In this document: positions 11,077 to 21,165 of the stretch, piece after piece
How positions within the stretch are numbered: position 1 is the first letter of the stretch
Layout of the letters: the number at the start of each line of letters is the position of its first letter
Assembly: GCA_009760885.1 (NCBI GenBank)
Contig: CM019716.1
Location: forward strand, 2,733,501 to 2,797,500
Direction: 5' to 3'
Source of the DNA: Achatina immaculata
Lineage: Eukaryota > Mollusca > Gastropoda > Stylommatophora > Achatinidae
DNA length: 64,000 nt
Translations under genes and position numbers: made by a program
Notes under the pieces: model-generated
Database searches by the model: none
Told to the model about the DNA's origin: nothing
The model's input: only the letters and a program-made list of their open reading frames with translations

Positions 11077-12081
11077 ATGGAAGGATCAGGAAGAGAAGAG
11101 GTTCTGAGAGTTGTTAGTGATGACTGTAGACGAATGTTTGAAGTCGTCAATCACGTGATTTTAACAGGTATGGTTTCTCTTTTCGGAATGGCAGCTAATG
11201 CTATTAACATTGTTGTATTTTGTCGACAAGGTCTTAACAACACCATTAATATTAGTTTATTGGGAATAGCGATTTCTGATCTCAGCAGCCTCGTCACGCT
11301 TGGGTGGTTGGTTATTTGCCTGAATCCGTTCGCCGAGAGCGCGGATCTGCCGTTTATTCCAGACGAAGTTCAGTATCTAACAGCAGGATGGCCACACGTG
11401 TGTTTCACTCGCACCACTTGCTGGATCACATTGTACATCACTGCAGAAAGATGTCTATGCATCGCCCTGCCATTAAAGGTCAAACAGATCATCACACCCA
11501 CAAGAACAAAAGTTTTCATCGCCTCAGTTTTTCTGTTCATGATTGTATCCTTAGTTCCAGAATATTCAACCATTTACTTTGGCCGGAAATTACATCCAAA
11601 AACCAACACAACTCGTGTAGGATTAATCTTCACAAGCAGCAGAGAAAAAGTTGTGGGTTTTGCATTCATCCTTCATGCAGTTCTTGGAATGACGTCATTT
11701 TTCACCGTAGTCATTCTAACGGTGGCTTTGGTCTTGAATCTCCAACGAAAGGCGACCTGGAGAAGGAAGTCAACCTTTGACACTAGGCGGTCTGAAGCCA
11801 TCTCAACACGTGACAAGAAAACAATGATCATGGTTGTACTCATTTCTGTTGTTCTAATCGTATGTTTTATTCCGAGTGCTACTCTACACACTATTGTATT
11901 TTTTGAACCGGAATTCAGTATAGTTGGTAAATATTCCAACATTTTCCACGTTTGCTGGTCGTTCGCTTTTTTATTTGAAGCCATCAACTCAAGCGTAAAT
12001 ATATTCTTGTATTACAACATGAGTACAAAATACAGAGACACGTTCCGTGAAGTATTTCTCAGAGTGAAACCCTCAACGTAG
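11077..12081 (+). CDS. Rhodopsin-class GPCR 1, gastropod chemosensory receptor type
   Basis: A single-exon seven-transmembrane receptor of 334 residues. I chose the first in-frame ATG. It is one residue-for-residue match in length to receptor 3, whereas the longer frame upstream has no ATG. Approximate membrane segments are 24-50, 56-82, 104-131, 143-163, 194-222, 247-277 and 288-313. TM1 has AANAINIVVF, TM2 has GIAISDLSSLV, and TM3 ends TAERCLCI, with Glu-Arg-Cys (124-126) where most class A receptors have Asp-Arg-Tyr. TM6 has VCFIPS in place of CWxP. TM7 has NSSVNIFLYYN in place of NPxxY. An N-glycosylation site, NTT (177), lies in the second extracellular loop. The pattern fits the expanded single-exon chemoreceptors known from Aplysia and sea slugs. 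Ligand and G protein are unknown. The short basic C-tail follows TM7 directly. No stop or frameshift is present. Confidence 0.93.
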   Translation: MEGSGREEVLRVVSDDCRRMFEVVNHVILTGMVSLFGMAANAINIVVFCRQGLNNTINISLLGIAISDLSSLVTLGWLVICLNPFAESADLPFIPDEVQYLTAGWPHVCFTRTTCWITLYITAERCLCIALPLKVKQIITPTRTKVFIASVFLFMIVSLVPEYSTIYFGRKLHPKTNTTRVGLIFTSSREKVVGFAFILHAVLGMTSFFTVVILTVALVLNLQRKATWRRKSTFDTRRSEAISTRDKKTMIMVVLISVVLIVCFIPSATLHTIVFFEPEFSIVGKYSNIFHVCWSFAFLFEAINSSVNIFLYYNMSTKYRDTFREVFLRVKPST

Positions 12082-12237
12082 ACGCTTGTCCATCTCTGTC
12101 AATATTGAACAACGCGATTAGTATCTGTAGAGTTTAATATCTCACTATTTATTTCCGAATTAAATTGCAATTTTTAAAAATTGCTTTTGTTAAATGATTA
12201 CCTAATTTTTGAAAAACAGAAATTATTTGAAATCTAA

Positions 12238-13965
12238 TCTCTCTCTCTCTCCTCTCTCTCTGTCTCTCTCTCTGAACCTTAAGTGCCCAGGGCACATGGG
12301 GCTTCCGCAAGGGTTTTCCACAAATGCCTGTCCTTCGCCTTTTTTCTGCTCTTGCCCAGGTGAGCCCTCTATTGCTCAATATCCTTTCTGTTGTTCTTCT
12401 CCATGTCTCTTTTGGTCTACCTTTACTTCTGTTCCCCTGTGGTGTCCATCTTAATGCTATTTTTGGTAGTGAGTTATCAGTCATTCGGAAAAAATGTCCC
12501 AACCATCGCCATCGTCTTTCCTCAATAATTGTTGTCAGTGGTTTCATCTGCATTTCTGCTAATAAGATGTTATTTCTTATGGTGTTTGGCCAAAATATTT
12601 TTCTAATTCTTCGTAAACATTTAGTCTGGAAAGAATTCAACTTGTTTTCTATGGTTTTGGTGATTTTCCAGCATTCACGTCCATAGAGTAGTACCTTAGA
12701 ACATTTTCATATTTATGCTTAGTTTTTTTTTATTTCCATATAGTCTGCAGCATTGCAAAAGCCTGGTTTGCTCTAGTAAGTCTGCTGTTGATGTCCTCTG
12801 TGCTGTCTCCATTTTCTACTACTCTGCTGCCAAGGTATACAAATTCATTGACCTCCTCCACTAACTTGCTATCTACTCTGAGTACATTTCTGTTGTTCAC
12901 ATTTTGCTTCATTAACTTTGTCTTTCCTACGTTGATCTTTAGTCCTATGTTGTTTGCATTCTGAGTTAGCTTGTTTATTTTATCTTGCATACCTTTGTGA
13001 CTGCATGATAATAGACAAATGTCGTCCGCAAAGTCAAGGTCCTCCAGCACTGTGTCAAGGGTCCTTTGTAATCCTCTGCGTTTGTCTGATGTTGCCTCCT
13101 TCATTAACCAGTCTAGTGCCAAGATAAATAATGTTGGTGATAGTACACATCCCTGCTTCACTCCTGTTTGTACCCTAAAGCTGCTGGAGGTATGTTCTCT
13201 ACAGATCACTTTGCACTAAAAACCCTCGTATAGGGCTTTGATTACATTAACTATTTTATGGAGGAGGCCATGCCATCTTAGGATTTTCCAGAGTGCATCT
13301 CTGTTGACACTGTCAAAGTCTTTCTCAAAATCTATGAATAATGCATATGTTGTGCTATGCCACTCATTTGCCTGTTCTAATATTTGTCTAAGTACAAATA
13401 TGTGGTCTATGCATGATCTTCCTTTCCTAAATCCTGCCTGCTCTTTCCGAAGTTTTTCCTCAAGTGTTGGTACAATTCTGTTGATGATTATTCTGCAAAA
13501 TACTTTACTGGTGAGTGGCAGTAGGGTAATGCCTCTCCAGTTCCCACAATCTCTGAGATCACCCTTCTTTGGTAGTTTTACTATAAGGCCAGTTTTCCAC
13601 TCATCTGGGGCTTTTTCTAGATTCCAAATTTGTTGTAATATCCGGCAAAGTTGTTTTGGTGTTTCTGTTTCTTCAGCTTTCAACATCTCAGCAGTCACTT
13701 CATCTTCACCTGGTGCCCTGTCTGATTTTAGCTTCTTTATTGCCTCCTTTAATTCACTTATTGTTATTGGTCCTGTATAAATGTTTAGTTCCGTTTTTGC
13801 TTCAGGTATATCTATTGATTGTGCTGTTTGTGTTCTGTTTAGTAGGGTGTTAAAGTGTTCCCTCCATCTTTCAATTTTTCTCTTTCTCCACTGACCAGCT
13901 GTCTATTTTGTGTCCTTACTGCACTTTCACATCTTGTGTTGAAGTTACCTGTCATCTGCTTTGTT
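12238..13965 (-). pseudogene. gamma LINE copy 1: reverse transcriptase, frameshifted
   Basis: Read right to left it holds a pre-RT block, DEVTAEMLKAEETETP, then RT motifs: GNWRGITLLPLTSKVF, EEKLRKEQAGFRKGRSCIDH, ALFIDFEKDFDSV, TGVKQGCVLSPTLF and LDFADDICLLS. The post-palm blocks EEVNEFVYLGSRVVENGD and FQTKCLRRIRKIFWPN follow. The C-terminus is RWRWLGHFFRM through TERILSNRGLTWARAEKR. The main frames are 13698-13216, 13209-12730 and 12640 leftwards, so it is inactive. The stop comes about 10 bases before a (GA)n tail at 12238-12275. It is 5'-truncated at about 13965 against repeat R1. It is very similar to the copy at 29195-30905. Confidence 0.92.
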
Positions 13966-13979
13966 TGAAATCTAGTATG

Positions 13980-14950
13980 AATAATATCTTCGTTCGCTTC
14001 TACCACCAAGAACGCCCCGTGATCCTACTGAATTTACGCCTGTGGTCCTCGATAGGTCCCGTGGTCCCCCGTGTGGTCCCCGAAAGGACCATACAATATC
14101 AACGAGAGCACCACAAGAGGTTCAGAGTATCGCAGGGCTTGAGCCTGTATTCTAGGTGGGTCTCAGAAGCGGGATTGCGCGACACCGTGGTTTTCGTTGC
14201 ACCAGTTTAATCTAGAGTTGGACTTTCTCACTGGAAAACCTCGACGAGTTTTGGATATCATTATATCCCCACTAAGTGAGAGGTTGTAGCCCATCCAGGC
14301 TAGAGTTGGACTTTCTCACCGGAAAATCTCACCGTGATTAGGATATGCATACATCCCCGCCGGGTGAGAGGTGGTTGCCTATCTAGACTGCACGGGTCCA
14401 GTGTCTCCGACTTTAGCATTTTGTGGTCATGACCGCTACCCTTCCTAGTTGTGACCAGGACGGAGCTTTTGTCCAGGAGGACGAATCCTCGCCTCTAATG
14501 ACTTCCATCCATGGGTTAAGCTGGTTCAGGCATTTCGCCCGATATGAGTGCACTTAGGACGTGGCCGAACTCCAGACCAGAGGCGCCGTGATTTGACTAC
14601 TGTTTACTTCTCTTTATCCCTTCTTTCACCTTTCCACAGTGGTACGCGCGGAACCCCATTTGCACCTTTCTTGACTGACCGGGGGGAGCCCCACTCCACG
14701 CACGGCAGCTGAAGAATCTCGCCAGTAGCGGAAGATGAGCTACCAAGCAAGACTCATCTGCCAGAAGCGTCTGGTTTTCAGGCGCCAGATATTCGCCTTC
14801 GCTCCTTTTCCTGTCAGTTTAAACAGTTCTGCCACGAGAAGGCCAGGAGCTGGACTTGACTGTCAGAGGCTATTTGAGACGCACGCCGTTGTAGTGGACA
14901 GCGTATCCTCCACCCCGCCTCAGGCAATAACAGTCCTTAGAACCAATACT
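13980..14950. repeat. dispersed complex repeat R1, copy 2
   Basis: Same start (TTCGTTCGCTTCTACCACC) and same end (GCGTATCCTCCACCCC...CCTTAGAACCA) as copy 1. It is shorter because only two of the CTCACCGGAAAA units remain and the GCCGGTT array is reduced. The A-run is replaced by ATACTTTATATAAG. Confidence 0.75.
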
Positions 14951-15274
14951 TTATATAAGAAAGTTTGATTTTGTTATTGTATTTAGGCATTTTTTAAAAT
15001 GTGACTATATTTCTTTTTCTTTTAGAAGGTATTAGAAATATATTTAGGATTAGGCAAGATCTCTACATAAATATGCAGTATTAACTATTTTATATTCAGA
15101 TAACTCTCTAGTGTGTAGAACGAAAGAGCTATATCACTCCCTATATCATACTATCTCAGCCATTCCTTCCCCGATACTCTTAGAAAATAAAAAAGAACGT
15201 TTATCCTTCTAGCGTATCCACAAGAGGACTCTGCTGCCACAACAAAAAAAAAGAAGAAGAACAAATGTAAAGTA
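14951..15274. other. intergenic, nothing recognised
   Basis: AT-rich DNA between R1 copy 2 and a beta LINE. An A-rich run lies at 15243-15262. Confidence 0.5.
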
Positions 15275-16030
15275 TCTGGTGTCCTTCCCGTGTCGTTAAA
15301 CTTCACATAGGGCTCGCATAGAGGTTTGCCAAATTTTCCTGTTTTCGGCGAGTTTTTCAACTTCATCAATGGATGTTATGCCCACTAAACTGGCTTCTCT
15401 TAACAATGTCCTCTCTAGCGTTTCAAGTGGTTGATTTCTTCTCCTTCGGCCTTTTGTGGTCCACTTGATAGCTTATTTTTGGTATTCTCTGATTGTTTCT
15501 TCTCATCACACGGCTTACATATGTCCATCTTTTTCTGATCAACCATGAGACGGGTTGTTGTTTGCTCATCTGTCTTGTTGTTCTTAAATTCATTCCACTT
15601 CATACTAAGTATTTTCCTGAGCCATTTATTTTTAAATGAGTCTAATTTCTTGTCTATTTCTTTAGATGATTTCCAACTCTCGCATGCATAAATAAGGGTA
15701 GATATCACATCTGAATTGAATAATCTTAACTTAGTTTTTGTGCTTATAACTTTAGAGTGCCATATGTTCTCAAGATTTTTGAAGGACAATACGGCTTTTG
15801 GAATTCTAATTCTAACTTCTTTCCTGATGTCACCATCCTGGTCTATGTAGCTGCCAAGGTATGCAAATTGGTTTACTTCATCAACAACTGTTCCTTCTAA
15901 GTATATTGTTTTCTTTCTTGATTAATGAGAAGTTTTATTATTTTTGTTTTGTCTTTATTAATTTCAAGATCTATTTTGCTAGCCAAAGAAGATAGGGAAT
16001 CTGTTTTTTTTTTCCCGCATCGATTTCACA
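15275..16030 (-). pseudogene. beta LINE: 3' half of RT
   Basis: A minus-strand copy of the post-palm region: an INKDKTKI-like trace near 15960, GSYIDQDGDIRKEVRIRI, ENIWHSKVISTKTKLRLFNS, IYACESWKSSKEIDKKLDSF and KWLRKILSMKWNEFKNN, then a frameshifted WTYVSRVMRRN block and an AEGEEINHLKR-like basic end. The last coding bases give GLPLCEPYVKFNDTG, a decayed form of the family end. It is truncated 5' of the F/YADD box. Confidence 0.88.
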
Positions 16031-16899
16031 TTGTATAATGTAAAGTATACACAATGTGAGTCAGGTATGGCTTTCGGTATATGGCATTTGCAAGAGTATG
16101 ATTTATTTCCTTGTGTCGAGCTAAAAATTACTTTTTGACAAAATAAACACAAAAGCATGTAGTTCCTCTCTAGGTTTCCGCGAAAAATGCTGATCTCTGG
16201 TGGAACTCTTGCAAGTTCGTCACCGAACGTTATTGTTGCCTCGAAAGCCGGGTTGAGGAAACTTGCCCTAAATCATGAAAGAATGTATCCCTTCCCCCAC
16301 TCCCCTCTTTTGTCAGGCTTGTATGATGACATCACACACGAGCTTTTGTCAATGGAAGAAGTGCACAACAACAGAGACATGTTCTGTGTGTAGTTATCCT
16401 ATTTTGAAATGAATTTTGAAATTTTGAATATTTAGAAAAATACAGTAACAGTACACAAATCAGTTCTCTAGTTATATAATGACAGATGAAGTGTTCATTC
16501 AGAATTGTACAGATTTTATTTGAGAGAGATTTGATATTAATGCAAGTTCCATCTGTCAGGTATGCCACTCATCTGGGAAAAAATATTTCTTTGAGAAAAG
16601 GACAATAGTTAGCTGATACAGGGGTAATGTTAACATGTGTAAAATATGCTGGAGAAAAAATGAAAATGAATCTTTCTAAATTCACTACCACCCATAAGTT
16701 AACATGTGAACTACTGGGTTGTTAAAAGATTTGTTAAAATACCCGCTTGGGATCTGTTATTAAAAGCGTCGAAGTTAATTATTCATTTTTAGGACTGTTA
16801 TGGTTCATACTTTTTACTAAATGCTAAAAGATAATATCTATAAGTATCCTTGCGCTGTGCAGTTATTTAACATGCTGGGTGTGACATTTATTTCCCAAT
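16031..16899. other. intergenic, no gene seen
   Basis: It contains a 68-codon open frame at 16187-16393 that I do not recognise and that has no visible domain. There is otherwise no signal. Confidence 0.4.
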
Positions 16900-18132
16900 A
16901 ACTGATTACCCGGCGTTGCCCGGGTATTTATTTATTCCAATCAATAAAGTTCTATTCATTTCCACAACTTTCTAGACGGTTCTACAGAGTTCTATTCCTT
17001 CTATTCGATTAAACGTGGACTTAATTGTCATCGGGACCGTCATAAATCAGCTTAGAGACCCCGAACACTATGGATTCGACACTAATTTCGGTCAGTTTGG
17101 ACATTTTATTTTTCACCACCTCTCATTTTCCCCATGCCGATAGGGTCTGAACTTGCGAGTGCCACTATTCATCTCAGCTACCCCTAAAACTATAGAATAG
17201 ACAGTAATATCGGTCGCTTTCGATTATTTGTACATGTCACCCCATCCCAATCCCACCCCTAGGACCCCATGCCGATGGAGGCTGAGTTTGGACATCGGGA
17301 GTGTCACTATTCATCACAGCGACCCCAAGAGCAATGGATTAGACACTAATATCGATTATTTTCGTTTATTTTACATGTCACCCTGACCCCAAGGGGTTAT
17401 AGAGGTATCCTAGCGATGATCAAACCCCCACGGTGCACTGTCCAGATTGTAAGTCATATGTGTGCCACGTTTGGTTGAAATTGCTCCAGGCGTTCCAGCG
17501 TGGTGTTCTAATATACACACACACGTTCATTTTTATGTCACCCCATCCCACCCAAATCCCTAGGGCCCCCATGCCGTAGGAGGCTGAACTTGGACTTAAA
17601 GAGCATAGGGGGTATCACTATTCATCTCAGCGGCCCCTAAAACTATGGATTCTACACTAATATTGGTCGTTGTCGATTATTTGCACATGTCACCCGATGC
17701 CACCCCAACCCCTAGTGCCCCCATGCCGTTGAAGCTGAACTTGAACTTAAACGGCACCGGGAATGTCACTATTCATCTCAAGGACCCCAAAAACAATGGA
17801 TTCGACACTAATTTCGGTATTTTTCGATTATTTGTACATGTCACCATATCCCACCCCCACCCCTATGACCCCATGCCGATTGGGGCTGAGCTCTGACTTA
17901 AATGGCATCAGGAGTGACACTATTCATCTCAGAAACCCCGAAAACTATATCGGTTGTTTTCAATTATTTTTACATGTAACCCCGACCCTTAGGGGTCATA
18001 GAGGTATCCTAGGGATGATCTAACCCCCACAGTGCACTGTCCAGATTATAAGTCATATGTGTGCCAAGTTTGGTTGAAATTGCTCCAGGCGTTCCAGTGT
18101 GGTGCTCTAACATACACACACACTTTCACTTT

Positions 18133-18165
<33 letters not shown>

Positions 18166-18170
18166 TTAAT
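16900..18170 (+). repeat. non-autonomous repeat with RTE-like ends and internal tandem duplication
   Basis: The left end carries ACCCGGCGTTGCCCGGGT, a motif found at the edge of many dispersed invertebrate elements. The right end carries GTGTGCCAAGTTTGGTTGAA, ATTGCTCCAGGCGTTCCAG and an (AC)n/(TA)n tail, the classic RTE-type SINE/LINE terminus. That terminal block occurs twice, at about 17400-17535 and 18000-18170, so roughly 600 bp is duplicated. The interior holds about six diverged units of 130-160 bp with ATGGATTCGACACTAAT, ATTTGTACATGTCACCCC, CCCCATGCCG and CACTATTCATCTCA. No protein is encoded. Confidence 0.75.
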
Positions 18171-18634
18171 ACGACATTTGCTACACAAGACATAGGCAAT
18201 ATTTTTTATTTAAAATGACTTCCTACAGAGATAAACACATTTCTAGGTGTAAGAATTTATTATAAAAAGGAATGCTTGTGTGAAGAGAGCTGGTTTGACT
18301 GTTTAAACACAGAGGGTTTTGAATGTCCAGTTTTCATCCACCTTCGCATTTTCTCAGTGAATGAAAAGGGGACTGGAGTGTGTCTTGCTCACGTGATTGT
18401 GCGTCTGGTAAAGAGTGGAATGTGTTGGGTTTTTCTTTTTGTGTGTTTCGTCGGTGGCGGCAGCATGGGGAATCGTGTCCTGGCATGTATCTGATGTATT
18501 TGTGCTGCAGTTACTATATGTGTCATCATGTCAGATGAATGGATTGCCTTGATCCCAGATTGCTGACCAGCCGGCGTTATTTGTTGTAACGTCAGTTTCT
18601 TGTAACTGTCTGTATGTCGGAAATGGAGTTTTCT
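18171..18634. other. intergenic, nothing recognised
   Basis: No gene signal is visible apart from a 72-codon open frame (18276-18494) with no recognisable features. Confidence 0.4.
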
Positions 18635-19210
18635 GTAAGTATATGTGGTGAGACATCTTAAAAGGAGGACATCTATTGCTCTTCAGAAAGTAAAACAAAT
18701 AAATAATCTGTGGAGAGGAGCAGACAGAACTACAAAAATAAGATTTTTAAGGGCATGCATCTTTCCCATCGCAACATATGCCCGTGAGACCTGGACACTT
18801 AACAAAACAGCTGAGAAACACATAAATACCTTTGAATGTAAATGCTACAGAAGAGTTCTCCAAATATCGTGGACCAAAAAAGAACAAATATATCTATACT
18901 ACAAGAGCTTAATATTGAAGAAGGCTGGCTAGTAAAGAGGATTAAAGAGAGAAAACTGAAATATTTTGGACACATTAAACGTCATGATAATTTAGAGAAG
19001 ACCGTATTGGAAGGATACATAAAGGGGAGAAGAAAAAGAGGAAGACCAAAACGAAGATGGCTGCAAGACATCGTTGAGGATCTGCAAATGGACGCAGCAG
19101 CGGCAGGCCATCTTGCTCACAACCGAGAGGCCTACAGGAGTGCTGTGTGGGAGCCACAGTTCCGCAAGGGACATGCAAATGAGTGAATGAATGAATGAAT
19201 GAATACGTGG
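18635..19210 (+). pseudogene. alpha LINE: RT C-terminal 3' end
   Basis: Blocks in order are RRTSIALQKVKQINNLWRGA, TKIRFLRACIFPIATYA, WTLNKTAEKHINTFECKCYR and RVLQISWT. After a one-base slip near 18880 come ILQELNIEEGWLVKRIKERK, YFGHIKRHDNLEKTVLEGY, KRGRPKRRWLQDIVEDLQMD and the KGHANE end. A stop codon within an ATGA tandem tail (19181-19204) closes the frame. The left edge, at a position 5' of the RRTS block, is the truncation point. This is the best-preserved alpha 3' end in the window. Confidence 0.93.
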
Positions 19211-19259
19211 TGAACAGAGTTCAGTGTAAGTGTTTTAAGTGCAAGATAGAATTAGAGGA

Positions 19260-19575
19260 AAAGGCAGTAGAAATGTTCACTTTCATTATTATATTGATGT
19301 TCATTTCATGTGTCATTTGCAATGCATTATTTGATTTTCATTTGTCATGGATATGTGTTCTTCCTATTAAATGTTATGTGTTGACGCTGTTCAAATGTGC
19401 TGCGTTATGAGTGTTTCTTGCATGAGCATTTTCATGATTATATATTGATGTTCATATCATGTGTCTTTTTGAAATGCAATAATTAATGTTCCTTTATCAT
19501 TTGACATTTTGCTCTTTATGTTAAGTGTTATGTGTTGATGCAGTCAATTACGTTGCATTATTAAGTGTTCTAGTA
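19260..19575. repeat. degenerate tandem duplication of about 150 bp
   Basis: Two diverged copies (about 19265-19415 and 19420-19575) share ATTGATGTTCAT.TCATGTGTC, TTATGTGTTGA.GC and GCATTATTAAGTGTT / GCGTTATGAGTGTT. They may be the duplicated upstream part of the adjacent LTR-like sequence. Confidence 0.55.
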
Positions 19576-19990
19576 TGGGTGGGCACGAGATTATTGTGCC
19601 AAAAGAATATGAAATGGACAGAGGTCGTAATGGAGAGATTGTAAGAAGAAGCGATTATGACAGGATTGAAACAAGAACTTAGAAGTTGTGACTTCAGTCA
19701 GTATTTCAAGATGAGCGTCACTAAAGTGCCGCTTTTGTATATTTTATGTATATGCAATCAGTGTGTTATAAATGCATATTTGGTATAATTTATATGTTTG
19801 CTGTGAAAGAGGCTGTACTGTGTTGCAATTGCTGTATGTGTAGTTCAGCGTAATGGCTTGTGAAGTTAATAAATCTTTCAATTTTTCCTTGATAGCAAAA
19901 TGTTTGATTTTCAGCTTGATAATTAATTGTTGGTGGAGACAGAGAGAGTAAGAACAAAACTGATTATTACACTCTTAACATCTGAGCTGG
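19560..19990 (+). other. possible solo LTR or retroelement 5' end
   Basis: AATAAATCTTTCAATTTTTC (a poly(A)-signal-like end) is followed about 60 bases later by TTGGTGGAGACAGAGAGAGT, which has the feel of a primer-binding site after an LTR. No second LTR and no gag/pol coding sequence is visible, so this is a weak call based on layout only. Confidence 0.2.
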
Positions 19991-21084
19991 GGAACCTTGC
20001 TGGACGACGACTGGAAGAGGGAGAACCTGCGGTAGAAGATCGTCCGTGGGTACCGCTACCCGGGGTGTTCCAGGCATAGCTGCATTCTTTAGGCACGAAT
20101 ACCCGATAGAGAAAAGCTAGCTATTTAAGCAAGAGTACCAGAGATGAACCGTGGACAACGGAAGCATTAGAAGATCATGGAGATGAAGAAGAGTTATTTA
20201 GCGGATTAAAAGATTGCTTAGGTAGTGATATAAGCTGTTGTAAAACAAGTTGATGTAAAATGGATAAATAATCCACGTCATAACAATAATCATAAAAAAG
20301 TACAAAAGTTTTACACTTTTATTTAGTAAAGAAATCAATCCTTTATATTACTTCTCTTGCAGATTTCTTTTCTTCTTTTAGTGCTATGGTTCAGAAGTCT
20401 GTACACTTCTTCCTACGATGATTACTCTGATGATGAAAGCAAGTTACCGTAGCTGAACTTTCTTTGCCTGCCCACACAAGATGGTGACGCAAAGCATTCT
20501 TATAGAACTGAAATGCGAACGTGGTTCATGCTGTCCATAATACTCTGACAAAACCTGTTTCTAGGGATCATTTAGAGGACGACTGATAGAGTCTTGCCCT
20601 ATTGATGCTATACAGTTATTGTTGGGTTAAACATTGCTAATTCTTATTATCAGAAGGGTGTATAAATGACGGAATAGTTATTAGTTATTACAAACATTTC
20701 TCACATTTGTGATTTGATCACATTTGGAGGCGTCCTAGTACGCCTGGCTATAGATATGTGGCTCCTTTCTGAGCTGAGGAGTGAAAGGGAAACTGAGTGA
20801 TATCAGCCCTATCACTTTCTAGTGGCAACAGATCAAGAAATATATCAACACCGCACGCCAGATTCCCCCGTGTGAGTCAGTGGCTTATCACGGTGTTGCG
20901 TAACTTTCATCTACAGGTTTTTAATTTTATCCCGAGTAAAAACTTAACTAATCCTGATGCTAACACAAGCTCCCAAAGTGAGATGTCGGTATTCACAACT
21001 TACGGCCACGCCGACCTTCACAGAAATATTTATTAATGAAAACAATTAGTCACTTTAAACGAGCTTCTTATTTATATGAGTCTT
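19991..21084. other. intergenic, no gene seen
   Basis: There is no recognisable coding block. The 79-codon open frame at 20797-21036 lacks any known feature. Confidence 0.45.
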
Positions 21085-21165
21085 CTAAGTAGCGGAGTGA
21101 TTGGTCCGCTAGTCTCTCACTCGAAGATGGGTGGTTCAAGTCCGACCGAAGATGGCTCGGTCACC
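21085..21165 (+). repeat. tRNA-like sequence (SINE head or tRNA relic)
   Basis: TAGCGGAGTGATTGGTCCGC resembles an A-box region, and GGTGGTTCAAGTCC, about 30 bases downstream, resembles a B box. It abuts the 3' end of the RNase H LINE (minus strand). No paired acceptor stem is evident, so a functional tRNA is unlikely. Confidence 0.45.

Noticed and set aside
11304..11987. Overlapping frames of 67-158 codons inside receptor 1 (similar ones occur in receptors 2 and 3)
   Set aside because: They are alternate-frame shadows of a clear seven-transmembrane gene.
16187..16393. A possible small gene of 68 codons
   Set aside because: No recognisable motif, no paralog in the window and no supporting context.
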